A DNA stretch of 64,000 bases, taken from Ruminiclostridium sp. (GTDB lineage Bacteria > Bacillota > Clostridia > Oscillospirales > Ruminococcaceae). Position numbers and translations under genes: made by a program. The notes below the pieces were generated by a model. That model searched no databases. It saw only the letters and a list, made by a program, of their open reading frames with translations, and was not told where the DNA came from. Position 1 is the first letter of the stretch, and each line of letters begins with the position of its first letter. This document shows positions 42,259 through 49,479 of the stretch, piece by piece. The DNA is taken from positions 1-64,000 of the forward strand of contig JAGBHT010000007.1 of the NCBI GenBank assembly GCA_017935365.1, written 5' to 3'.

Positions 42259-42510
42259 TTATTCAGCAAAATCCTTGATGAGTTCTGCAAGACATTCTGA
42301 ACAGATGTTCTTGCCCTTGAACTGCTGTATATCACTTGCGTTGTTACAGAATGAGCAAGCAGGCATATACTTCTTAAGAATAATCTGGTCATCCTCAACA
42401 TAGATTTCAAGAGAGTCCTTGATACCGATATCAAGAGTTCTTCTGAGTTCTATCGGAATAACAATTCTTCCGAGTTCATCAACTTTTCTTACAATTCCTG
42501 TAGATTTCAT
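42259..42510 (-). CDS. AbrB/SpoVT-family transition-state regulator with zinc-ribbon tail
   Basis: 83 aa. Residues 1-48 form the swapped-hairpin DNA-binding domain (MKSTGIVRKVDELGRIVIPIELRRTLDIGIKDSLEIYVEDDQIILKKY). The tail has two CxxC pairs, CSFCNNA and CSEC, likely one zinc site. Family members govern the growth-to-stationary switch and sporulation genes in Bacillota. GGAGAAAG precedes the ATG. Its extended -10 promoter is very strong. Located between fba and the divergent spmAB genes. Confidence 0.93.
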   Translation of the reverse strand: MKSTGIVRKVDELGRIVIPIELRRTLDIGIKDSLEIYVEDDQIILKKYMPACSFCNNASDIQQFKGKNICSECLAELIKDFAE

Positions 42511-42587
42511 GTTCTTTCTCCTTGTGATTTTTACTTTTTCTTTCCTTTTTTAGCAAGAAGACCGTCACTTCCGCTTGCTTCGATTAT

Positions 42588-42616
42588 ATTTTACCAAATC
42601 TTTTTACAATTGTCAA
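42588..42616 (-). promoter_or_regulatory. Sigma-A promoter of the AbrB-type regulator
   Basis: Minus strand: perfect -35 TTGACA (42611-42616), 17-bp spacer, -10 TAAAAT (42588-42593) with TGG extension. Confidence 0.88.
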
Positions 42617-42876
42617 ATGTGGATTTTATATAGCTGTAATTCACTTCCATTCATAGCAGGAAAAGAAATTGAACAGTATTCAAATTGTATTTTTATGCAA
42701 ATCGCAGTATTATCGCAAATTTGCAGTAAAGATAGCAGAATAAAGATAAAAATTTACAAATATGAAAAGTTATCAGCTTTAAAGCCCAACTGAAAATTCG
42801 GCAATATGCACATATACGCGTGTAGCGTTGCCTTGTATATAGTATAATTTGATATAAAAAATCCGGCGGAGTGACT
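42617..42876 (+). other. Divergent regulatory gap before spmA
   Basis: No gene. Contains TGCAAAT (42696-42702) inverted against ATTTGCA (42719-42725), and a TATAAT at 42843-42848 without a good -35 that may drive spmA. A sporulation-sigma promoter is expected but I cannot identify one with confidence. Confidence 0.45.
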
Positions 42877-43467
42877 ATGAGTTATGTAATTTTTGTTATA
42901 ATATGTCTTTCTTTCATCTTTTCTTCTGTTACAGGGAAAATGTCGGAACTATCGATAGCGGCGCTTACATCTTGCAGGGACGCGGTGACGCTGTGCATTT
43001 CGCTTTGCGGTACTATCTGCCTGTGGAGCGGTGTTATGAAAGTTGCGGAGCGTTCGGGAGCAGTCAAGAAGCTGTCGTGTATATTTGCAAAACCGCTTGG
43101 ACTTCTCTTCCCCGGCATCGACAAAAAAGGTATTGCAATGCAGTATATAGTGATGAACTTTATTTCCAATCTTCTTGGGCTCGGAAATGCCTCTACCCCG
43201 CTCGGGATAAAAGCTATGCAGGAACTTAAAAGCGAACAGAAAGCGGAGAAAACCGCTACACGGGATATGATAATGCTTGTTGTAATGAACACCGCAAGCG
43301 TACAATTCTTTCCGTCTACCATTGTTGCGCTCAGGGCTTCTTATGCAAGCGCAACGCCTGCCGATATTGTTCCCTGTGTATGGGTAGTATCTCTAATTGC
43401 ACTCGGTGTTTCGGTAACAGCAGTTTTTGCCGCCGACGGAATATCATCACGGAGAAAGAAAAAATGA
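42877..43467 (+). CDS. spmA: Spore maturation protein A
   Basis: Membrane protein with a nucleoside-recognition (Gate-like) domain, required with SpmB for spore core dehydration in Bacillus. 196 aa. ICLSFIFSSVTGKMSELSIAALTSCRDAVTLCISLCGTICLWSGVMKVAERSGAVKKL and the signature MNFISNLLGLGNASTPLGIKAM near 95-117, then VMNTASVQFFPSTIVALRA. GGCGGAG sets the ATG at 42877; a GTG two codons earlier overlaps it. ATGA overlap with spmB. Confidence 0.93.
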   Translation: MSYVIFVIICLSFIFSSVTGKMSELSIAALTSCRDAVTLCISLCGTICLWSGVMKVAERSGAVKKLSCIFAKPLGLLFPGIDKKGIAMQYIVMNFISNLLGLGNASTPLGIKAMQELKSEQKAEKTATRDMIMLVVMNTASVQFFPSTIVALRASYASATPADIVPCVWVVSLIALGVSVTAVFAADGISSRRKKK

Positions 43468-43982
43468 CTGAGATCACAGATTACATAGCGCCTGCTATGA
43501 TACTTGCGGTATTTGCATACGGCATCGCCGCAAGGACTGACATATTTGACGCATTTATCGAGGGTGCGACCGAGGGACTCAAAACCACGTTTGACATTCT
43601 CCCTGCTCTTGTCTGCCTTATGACCTGCATAGGAATGTTCAAGGCGTCCGGCTGTATGGAAATGCTGACGCAGTTTATAAGTCCCGTTACATCCTTTTTC
43701 GGCTTTCCCGATGAATGTACGCCGCTTATATTCATACGACCTCTTTCGGGAAGCGGCGCGTTATCGGTTTATGATGACATAATCTCACAATACGGTGCTG
43801 ACAGTTTTGCGGGGCGTGTCGCCTCAACAATGATGGGTTCTACCGAAACGACATTCTACACAGTTGCGGTATATTTCGGATCGGCTAAGATAAAGAAAAG
43901 CCGTTATGCCATTCCTGCGGCGCTGACAGGCGATATGATAGGCTGGATCGCATCGGCTGTGACGGTAAGGCTCTTGTTCTGA
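43464..43982 (+). CDS. spmB: Spore maturation protein B
   Basis: 172-aa partner of SpmA, with four to five membrane helices: IAPAMILAVFAYGIAART, the GATEGLKTTFDILPALVCLMTCIGMFKASG segment, FIRPLSGSGALSVYDDII near 95-112, and GSTETTFYTVAVYFGS near 123. The C-terminus IPAALTGDMIGWIASAVTVRLLF is typical. The start at 43464 overlaps the spmA stop (ATGA) with GGAGAAAG upstream; an upstream frame to 43380 is inside spmA. Confidence 0.93.
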   Translation: MTEITDYIAPAMILAVFAYGIAARTDIFDAFIEGATEGLKTTFDILPALVCLMTCIGMFKASGCMEMLTQFISPVTSFFGFPDECTPLIFIRPLSGSGALSVYDDIISQYGADSFAGRVASTMMGSTETTFYTVAVYFGSAKIKKSRYAIPAALTGDMIGWIASAVTVRLLF

Positions 43983-43984
43983 TA

Positions 43985-44024
43985 TTAAAAAAACACGGTG
44001 ATCAAATGCTACCGTGCTTTCTTT
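43985..44024. terminator. Bidirectional terminator between spmB and ybaK
   Basis: AGCACGGTAG-type stem CACGGT/ACCGTG flanked by A7 on the left and TTTCTTT on the right. Confidence 0.8.
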
Positions 44025-44032
44025 ATATCGTA

Positions 44033-44518
44033 TCAGTCTTTTACAATGTCGCACACATCAGCTCTCGTAACCTTTATCAGGTCATCGGGAGCTATTATTA
44101 TCTGTGTGCCGAGCTTACCGCCACTGACTATAACTTTGTCAAAATCCTTGATAGTGCTGTTGTAAACTGTCTTGTACTGCTTTTTCATACCTATCGGTGT
44201 GCAACCGCCGCGGATATAGCCTGTAACTGCATTTATATCCTTGACGTGCACCATTTCTATCGACTTTTCACCGACCGCCTTTGCCGCTTTCTTCATATCA
44301 AGCTCAAGCGCTATGGGGATAGCGAATACATAGTAATTTTTTGTCTTGCCCTCGGTCACAAGCGTCTTGAAAGTGCTTTCGTAAGGCTGTCCGAGCATAT
44401 CAGCAATGTGTACGCCGTCTATAAATTCATCACACTCGTAAGTGTTTACTTCATAGCTTATCTTGTTCTTATCCAGTATGCGCATTGCATTGGTTTTGTT
44501 CTCTTTTTCCTTTGCCAT
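44033..44518 (-). CDS. ybaK: Cys-tRNA(Pro)/Cys-tRNA(Cys) deacylase, YbaK/EbsC family
   Basis: Editing enzyme that clears mischarged Cys-tRNA(Pro). 161 aa: NAMRILDKNKISYEV start, the catalytic Lys in TFKTLVTEGK near 50-59, KAAKAVGEKSIEMV, and the YIRGGCTPIGMKKQYKTV loop near 104-121 with the GxxxPxG element of the family. AAAGGAG precedes the ATG. Stands alone between spmB (convergent) and hydF. Confidence 0.94.
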   Translation of the reverse strand: MAKEKENKTNAMRILDKNKISYEVNTYECDEFIDGVHIADMLGQPYESTFKTLVTEGKTKNYYVFAIPIALELDMKKAAKAVGEKSIEMVHVKDINAVTGYIRGGCTPIGMKKQYKTVYNSTIKDFDKVIVSGGKLGTQIIIAPDDLIKVTRADVCDIVKD

Positions 44519-44603
44519 TGTAATTCTCCTTTATATCTATACCAAAGCGTAAAGCCTGCCGGCAGAGAGAATTTTAACGCATTTCACATAAAAAGTCAAG
44601 CGT

Positions 44604-45806
44604 TCAGTCAAGTAATGCACTTATAGCCGGGAAAGGCTGTACACTGCGTTTCAAAATGCCGTGTATGTATGCAATGCAGATACCGTAATTTGTGATGGGA
44701 ACGCCTGCGTCCTTTGCACAGGCTATGCGATACTTCATCTCACGCTCCGAAAGCGTGCATCCGCCGCAGTGGACTATCAGCTTATAACGGCTCAGATCTT
44801 CGGGGAATGTGCCGCCCGATGTAAATTCATAATGTAACTGCTTGCCGGTATATTTGTTTATCCAGGCAGGGAGCTTCATCGTGCCGATGTCGCCGCACTG
44901 CCTGTGGTGAGTGCATCCCTCCGAGATAAGTATCCTGTCGCCGTCACTTAGCTTGTCAAGCGCTGTAACGCCGTGTACGTTCGTTTCAAGGTCGCCTTTA
45001 TAACGTGCCATAAGTATCGAGAATGATGTAAGCATCACATCGTCCGGGACTTCCTGCGAAACTCGTGAAAATACCTGGCTGTCAGTGATAACGATCTTCG
45101 GCTTTTCCGATAATTTTGAAAGGGTGGCAGTAAGCTCTGTTTCACGACAAACAGCGGATATTGCTCCTGCCTTAAGCACATCTCTTATCGTCTGCTGCTG
45201 AGGGAGAATAAGTCTGCCTTTCGGGGCAGCTTTGTCAATAGGAACAACAAGCACCGCTATATCGCCGGGATCAAGCAGATCTCCGCAGATCTGCATCTTT
45301 TCGTCTTTTACGTCCAGTCTTGAGCCGATAAGCTCTTTCAGCTCGTAAATGTTGGTACCGTTCAGTGCGTCGGTGTAAATTACTTCCCCGGTTTTCGGTG
45401 GAACTGTGTCAAGCAGATCGCACTTGTTCATCACGATAATGTACGGTATGTTCTGCTTTTTCAGCTTTTCAAGAATGGCTGTATCAAATTCGGATACACC
45501 TTTGGTGCTGTCAACGACAAGTAATGCTATATCCGTCTTGAAAAGTACCTGATAGCTTTTCTGTACACGCAGACTGCCGAGGTCGCCCTCATCGTCAAGT
45601 CCTGGTGTGTCGGTTATCATAACGGGACCGAGCGGTAAAAGCTCCATAGCTTTTGAAACCGGATCGGTAGTTGTGCCTGCCGTATCGGAAACCACGGCAA
45701 GTTCCTGCCCTGTTATCGCATTGATAAGGCTTGACTTGCCTGCGTTTCGTCTGCCGAAAAGTCCGATGTGTATGCGTTCGCCGCTTGGAGTTGAATTTAA
45801 GCTCAC
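44604..45806 (-). CDS. hydF: [FeFe] hydrogenase H-cluster maturation GTPase HydF
   Basis: Scaffold on which the 2Fe subcluster is assembled before transfer to HydA. 400 aa. GTPase domain: G1 GRRNAGKSS near 18-26, G3 DTPGLDDEG near 60, G4 NKCD near 128. A dimerisation domain follows. The C-terminal cluster domain has the family ligands CTHH near 295 and HCGGC near 345. It lies 25 nt after hydG and is last of the maturation operon. Its client hydA is about 41 kb to the left. Confidence 0.97.
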   Translation of the reverse strand: MSLNSTPSGERIHIGLFGRRNAGKSSLINAITGQELAVVSDTAGTTTDPVSKAMELLPLGPVMITDTPGLDDEGDLGSLRVQKSYQVLFKTDIALLVVDSTKGVSEFDTAILEKLKKQNIPYIIVMNKCDLLDTVPPKTGEVIYTDALNGTNIYELKELIGSRLDVKDEKMQICGDLLDPGDIAVLVVPIDKAAPKGRLILPQQQTIRDVLKAGAISAVCRETELTATLSKLSEKPKIVITDSQVFSRVSQEVPDDVMLTSFSILMARYKGDLETNVHGVTALDKLSDGDRILISEGCTHHRQCGDIGTMKLPAWINKYTGKQLHYEFTSGGTFPEDLSRYKLIVHCGGCTLSEREMKYRIACAKDAGVPITNYGICIAYIHGILKRSVQPFPAISALLD

Positions 45807-45831
45807 AGATTGCTCCTTTCGCTGTAGGGCT

Positions 45832-47256
45832 TTAGAATCTGAAATCTCTCTGACCGTGCATAATATTATCTATATACTCGGTCGACTTGGCTCTTACCTT
45901 TTCATTTGGGATAGTCTTAAGCTCTCTTGCGATAAGCTCCTCACCGATTTTTCTTGTATCATCGGATGCGTAGTCTACAAGGTATTCCTTGAGCGTCATA
46001 AGAGCGTTGGGGTGACAGCAGTTCTGTATCTGTCCTGCCTTGCACAGGCTCATGAAACGGTCGCCTGTTCTTCCCTCACGGTAGCAGGCTGTACAGAATG
46101 ACGGAATGTAGCCTAAGCGCATAAGCCAGTTTACGACCTCATCAAGACTTCTGTTATCCGATACGTCAAACTGTGCCGAATTTTCTTCTTCGGGTTCGGG
46201 CTCTGCATAACCGCCGACGCTTGTTCTTGATCCGCCGCTTATCTGTGAAATGCCGAGGTGGAGAACTCTTTCTCTTGACTTCTGGCTTTCTCTTGTAGAA
46301 ACTATCATTCCTGTGTAAGGAACGGCAATTCTGAGACATGCTACGATCTTTGCAAATGTATCGTCAGTGATACCGTTGTCAAATTCATCGGGGTCAATGT
46401 CGTCCGCTCTTCTTACTCTCGGAACCGAGATAGTGTGAGGACCTACGCCGTGAACGGCTTCAAGGTGTTCGGCGTGCATTAAAAGTCCCGCAAACTCATA
46501 TCTGTAAAGCTCAAGTCCGAACAATGCACCGATACCGACGTCGTCTATTCCGCCCTCCATTGCTCTGTCCATAGCCTCTGTATGATATGCGTAATTGTGC
46601 TTCGGTCCTGTGGGGTGAAGGCGCTCATAGCTTTCCTTGTGGTAGGTTTCCTGGAACAGGATATATGTGCCTATTCCCGCTTCTTTGAGCTTTCTGTAGT
46701 TTTCTACGGTTGTAGCGGCAATGTTTACGTTTACTCTGCGGATAGCGCCGTTCTTGTGCTTTATCGAATAGATAGTGTTGATACATTCGAGTATGTATTC
46801 AAGAGGATTATTGACAGGATCTTCGCCGGCTTCAATGGCAAGTCTTTTGTGTCCCATATCCTGTAACGCGATAACTTCCTGTCTTATCTCGTCCTGCGTC
46901 AGTTTTTTACGGCAGATATGCTTGTTCTTAGCGTGATATGGGCAGTAAAGACATCCGTTTACGCAGTAGTTTGACAGGTACAGCGGAGCGAACATTACAA
47001 TTCTGTTGCCGTAAAAGTCCTTTTTGATCTGCTCTGCGAGCTTGTAGATCTCTTCGTTCTTTTCGGGAATATCGCAGTCGAGCAGGACCTCGGCTTCTCT
47101 ATGGGAAAGACCTTTTCTGAGCTTTGCCTTTTCGAGAATGCTGTCGATAAGCTCGGCGTTGTGCTTGTTTTCTTCGGCGTATTTCAGCGTTTCTTCGATT
47201 TCCTCGTGATTGATGAATTCCTCAGCCTTGAGTGATTTGGGGTCGTAATTATACAT
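45832..47256 (-). CDS. hydG: [FeFe] hydrogenase maturase HydG (tyrosine lyase)
   Basis: Radical-SAM enzyme that splits tyrosine into p-cresol, CO and CN- ligands for the H-cluster. 474 aa. The SAM cluster motif CVNGCLYC sits near 93-100, the tyrosine-lyase core follows, and the auxiliary cluster ligands lie in the C-terminal segment CTACYREGRTGDRFMSLC…NCCHP. All expected cysteines are present. GAAAGGAAA precedes the ATG; it starts 2 nt after hydE stops. Confidence 0.97.
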   Translation of the reverse strand: MYNYDPKSLKAEEFINHEEIEETLKYAEENKHNAELIDSILEKAKLRKGLSHREAEVLLDCDIPEKNEEIYKLAEQIKKDFYGNRIVMFAPLYLSNYCVNGCLYCPYHAKNKHICRKKLTQDEIRQEVIALQDMGHKRLAIEAGEDPVNNPLEYILECINTIYSIKHKNGAIRRVNVNIAATTVENYRKLKEAGIGTYILFQETYHKESYERLHPTGPKHNYAYHTEAMDRAMEGGIDDVGIGALFGLELYRYEFAGLLMHAEHLEAVHGVGPHTISVPRVRRADDIDPDEFDNGITDDTFAKIVACLRIAVPYTGMIVSTRESQKSRERVLHLGISQISGGSRTSVGGYAEPEPEEENSAQFDVSDNRSLDEVVNWLMRLGYIPSFCTACYREGRTGDRFMSLCKAGQIQNCCHPNALMTLKEYLVDYASDDTRKIGEELIARELKTIPNEKVRAKSTEYIDNIMHGQRDFRF

Positions 47257-47258
47257 AT

Positions 47259-48317
47259 TTATTTCCTTTCGTTATAAGCGGCGTGGTCGCCCCTTGATTC
47301 AACTATTTCATAGCCTGCGCTTTCAACTCGTCTTTGCAGGCACATTCTGCACTGTGCGGATTCGTCGCCCGTGCAGATCTTATTATCATACAGAAGATAC
47401 TTCTTTCTTACGTCTGTCGGCGACAGATTCGGCATTACAACGTTTGCTCCTGCTTTCAGCGCAAGCTCTCTGCCTGTCGGGTGTATCGTGCCGAGAGCCG
47501 TTGTTGCGGGTAGAAGCACATCCGGCAGTGCGAGCCGTATAAGCGCCAGCATGAACAGCGTAAGATCTGCCGTGCCCTGTGGCATATCGGCAAACGGTGT
47601 TGCGTGGTGCGGTACAAACGGACCGATGCCGACCATTTCGGGCTTCAGCTCTTCAATGAACAGCATATCTTCAGCTAAATTCTCTGCCGTCTGATAGGGC
47701 GAGCCTACCATAAAGCCTGCTCCCGTCTGAAAACCAATCTTTTTAAGCGTTCTCAGACAATCCTGTCTGTGCTTTGCAGAAAGTTCGGGCGGGTGGAGCT
47801 TTGAATAATGCTCATAATCTGCGGTTTCGTGGCGGAGAAGATATCTGTCTGCACCGCTTTCAAAATATCTGCGGTAGCTTTCCTCGCTCTTTTCACCGAT
47901 CGATAATGTTACGGCACAGTCGGGAAAATCATGCTTTATAGAACAGACGATATCGCATATCATATCGTCCGTGTAATACGGATCTTCACCGCCTTGCAGT
48001 ACGAATGTCCTGAAACCTAGCTCATAGCCGGTCTTACAGCAGTCAAGTATCTGTTCTTTGCTCAGTCTGTAGCGCTCAGCCTGCTTGTTGCTCCGGCGTA
48101 TACCGCAATAATAGCAGTCGTTTTTGCAGTAGCTTGAAAACTCTATCAGACCTCTGATATAGACTTCCTTACCGTAATATTTTTCGCGGACGCTGCGTGA
48201 CAGCTCAAAGAGATAATCACGCACGCTGTCCCTGTTTTCGATAAGCGTCACATACTCGTCCTTATCAAGATGATGAGTATTGTACAGCTTATCTGCAAGT
48301 GCTTTTAACTCGTTCAA
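47259..48317 (-). CDS. hydE: [FeFe] hydrogenase maturase HydE
   Basis: Radical-SAM enzyme that processes the Fe(CO)2CN-cysteine synthon on the way to the 2Fe subcluster. 352 aa. CKNDCYYCGIRRSN near 62-75 is the cluster motif; QGGEDPYY near 108, GFMVGSPYQT near 200 and IGPFVPH near 232 are family features. A C-terminal CRMCLQRR supplies extra cysteines. ATGA overlap with the regulator gene upstream. Confidence 0.97.
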   Translation of the reverse strand: MNELKALADKLYNTHHLDKDEYVTLIENRDSVRDYLFELSRSVREKYYGKEVYIRGLIEFSSYCKNDCYYCGIRRSNKQAERYRLSKEQILDCCKTGYELGFRTFVLQGGEDPYYTDDMICDIVCSIKHDFPDCAVTLSIGEKSEESYRRYFESGADRYLLRHETADYEHYSKLHPPELSAKHRQDCLRTLKKIGFQTGAGFMVGSPYQTAENLAEDMLFIEELKPEMVGIGPFVPHHATPFADMPQGTADLTLFMLALIRLALPDVLLPATTALGTIHPTGRELALKAGANVVMPNLSPTDVRKKYLLYDNKICTGDESAQCRMCLQRRVESAGYEIVESRGDHAAYNERK

Positions 48318-48601
48318 CCGGTCGCCTCCTTTGTCTTTGCGGCTTCTTCGGGAAGTTTCTGATAGATGGTCTTAGATGTTACGCCTTTCAGCGCTCCGAG
48401 TTTGCCTGAGAGCGTATTTATAACGTCCTGCGGTGCATCGATAGCAACGCTGATTATAGATACGCCTGCCTTTTCATAAGGCACTCCCATTCTGCCGATG
48501 ATGTATTGAGCGCATTCGTGCAGATATTCATTCAGCTTTGAAACCGAAGAGGGCTCGGATACGACTATGCCTATCAGAGCGACCCTGCTTTCAGAACACA
48601 T
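48314..48601 (-). CDS. TM1266-type iron-only hydrogenase system regulator
   Basis: 95-aa ACT/ferredoxin-like fold protein of the family named for its constant linkage to [FeFe]-hydrogenase maturation genes. RVALIGIVVSEPSSVSKLNEYLHECAQYIIGRMGVPYEKAGVSIISVAIDAP, then LSGKLGALKGVTSKTIYQK, closely fits NikR-C-like regulators such as TM1266. It lacks a DNA-binding domain, so it may bind a metabolite or the maturases. AAGGTG precedes the ATG. First gene of the operon, directly behind the structured leader. Confidence 0.88.
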   Translation of the reverse strand: MCSESRVALIGIVVSEPSSVSKLNEYLHECAQYIIGRMGVPYEKAGVSIISVAIDAPQDVINTLSGKLGALKGVTSKTIYQKLPEEAAKTKEATG

Positions 48602-48798
48602 ATTTTTTCACCTTTTTCCTGAATAAAAATAAAAAGAGCCATGCCAAGGCACAGCTCTACCGTAATATCGTAAAACAAAAACGCCTTGCTTTTCCGTCAG
48701 AAAATCTTTCAGATCAGTTCGGTTGATATGAAATTGTAAGCGTATTGTCGTTCGGTGAAAGAAAATATGTATCTTATCTCGCACCTTACGATTTTACT
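48602..48798 (-). ncRNA. Structured 5' leader of the hydrogenase-maturation operon (candidate riboswitch/attenuator)
   Basis: A ~198-nt leader. Its first 14 nt (plus-strand 48784-48797) pair with 48662-48675 at 13 of 14 positions, one A-A mismatch and two G-U at the inner end. This closes a ~108-nt interior with smaller hairpins, e.g. GGTG/CACC and ATCT-GAA-AGAT. An intrinsic terminator begins 3 nt after the helix and ends about 25 nt before the regulator's start. The layout (promoter, closing helix at +1, terminator, gene) is that of a transcriptional riboswitch. I see none of the T-box, SAM, cobalamin, lysine, TPP or c-di-GMP consensus cores. Confidence 0.6.
48626..48658 (-). terminator. 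Intrinsic terminator inside the maturation-operon leader
   Basis: Minus strand: AGAGCTGTGCC pairs with GGCATGGCTCT (two G-U), short loop, then TTTTTATTTTTATT. It lies upstream of the regulator-hydEGF genes, so readthrough must be controlled or partial. Confidence 0.85.
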
Positions 48799-48804
48799 GT
48801 AAAA

Positions 48805-48833
48805 AATATAGCACAAAAAGCGGATCAAGTCAA
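48805..48833 (-). promoter_or_regulatory. Sigma-A promoter of the hydrogenase-maturation operon
   Basis: Minus strand: -35 TTGACT (48828-48833), 17-bp spacer, -10 TATATT (48805-48810) with TGC extension. Start predicted near 48798, the first base of the long-range helix. Confidence 0.85.
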
Positions 48834-48864
48834 TAACAATTATCGATTATCCGCAATTTGCACT

Positions 48865-48894
48865 AAAAAGCCGTAAAATTTTATGCAAATCGGC
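48865..48894 (-). terminator. Possible terminator of comFB
   Basis: Minus strand: GCCG…CGGC stem with an inner AT palindrome, followed by TTTTTAG. Confidence 0.45.
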
Positions 48895-48904
48895 AATTGC
48901 CGTA

Positions 48905-49168
48905 TCAGCCGTGTCTGGGACTTGCACTGACGTGCTGTATAGCCTGTATTATCGCTACGTCAAGGTCAACAGACGGCTGGTTTTCAAGCTCCTGCTGTAT
49001 GCGGGTAAATACCTGACCGTTCACGGTGCTGACATATTTCGGAGGCAGACGGTTGAGGGCAAACGCTTTCATATCCTCAACGCACACTTCACATTTACAG
49101 CAATCGTATTCTTTGAGCCGCTCGGAAAGTCTTTCGTCAACGTAATGTTCCATCATATTTATAAGCAT
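48905..49168 (-). CDS. comFB: ComFB-family protein
   Basis: 87 aa. MLINMMEHYVDERL start, the zinc-type CCKCEVCVEDMKAFALNRLPPKYVST block near 23-48 and a helical C-terminus RIQQELENQPSVDLDVAIIQAIQHV all fit the late-competence ComFB family. The family's molecular role is unclear; some members bind cyclic dinucleotides. AAAGGGAAC precedes ATG 49168; a longer frame to 49225 would begin within the 5' UTR near the promoter. Monocistronic. Confidence 0.88.
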   Translation of the reverse strand: MLINMMEHYVDERLSERLKEYDCCKCEVCVEDMKAFALNRLPPKYVSTVNGQVFTRIQQELENQPSVDLDVAIIQAIQHVSASPRHG

Positions 49169-49215
49169 AATATGTTCCCTTTCGCAGTAAAAAGCGATTT
49201 CGTATTGTTTTTTAC

Positions 49216-49244
49216 ATTTTATCATATTCTGTCGGTCACGTCAA
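49216..49244 (-). promoter_or_regulatory. Sigma-A promoter of comFB
   Basis: Minus strand: -35 TTGACG (49239-49244), 17-bp spacer, -10 TAAAAT (49216-49221) with TGA extension. Confidence 0.83.
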
Positions 49245-49313
49245 TAGAAACACGCTGATTCTACACATATTTAAATATAGCCTGTAAAATTTTTTCCGAC
49301 TGCTCTTCTTATA

Positions 49314-49342
49314 TTGACAAAACGGGGTACGGAGTGTATAAT
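49314..49342 (+). promoter_or_regulatory. Sigma-A promoter of secA
   Basis: Perfect consensus: TTGACA (49314-49319), 17-bp spacer, TATAAT (49337-49342). The leader is ~130 nt and contains short hairpins such as CGG-TATG-CCG at 49416. Confidence 0.93.
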
Positions 49343-49479
49343 ATAAAAGAATGTAAACTAAAATATGACAATAGGCTGATGACGTAACAGCGTCTGGCTT
49401 GATATAAAAACCCGGCGGTATGCCGTATTTTAAGCAATACAGCCCGTTTATTCAAAAACGAAAGGAAATAGCATTTTAC

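Noticed and set aside
48608..48786. 58-codon minus-strand frame (GTG start) across the hydrogenase-maturation leader
   Set aside because: No Shine-Dalgarno site at the GTG, no recognisable protein, and it reads through a strong terminator hairpin and U tract. RNA structure explains the sequence better.
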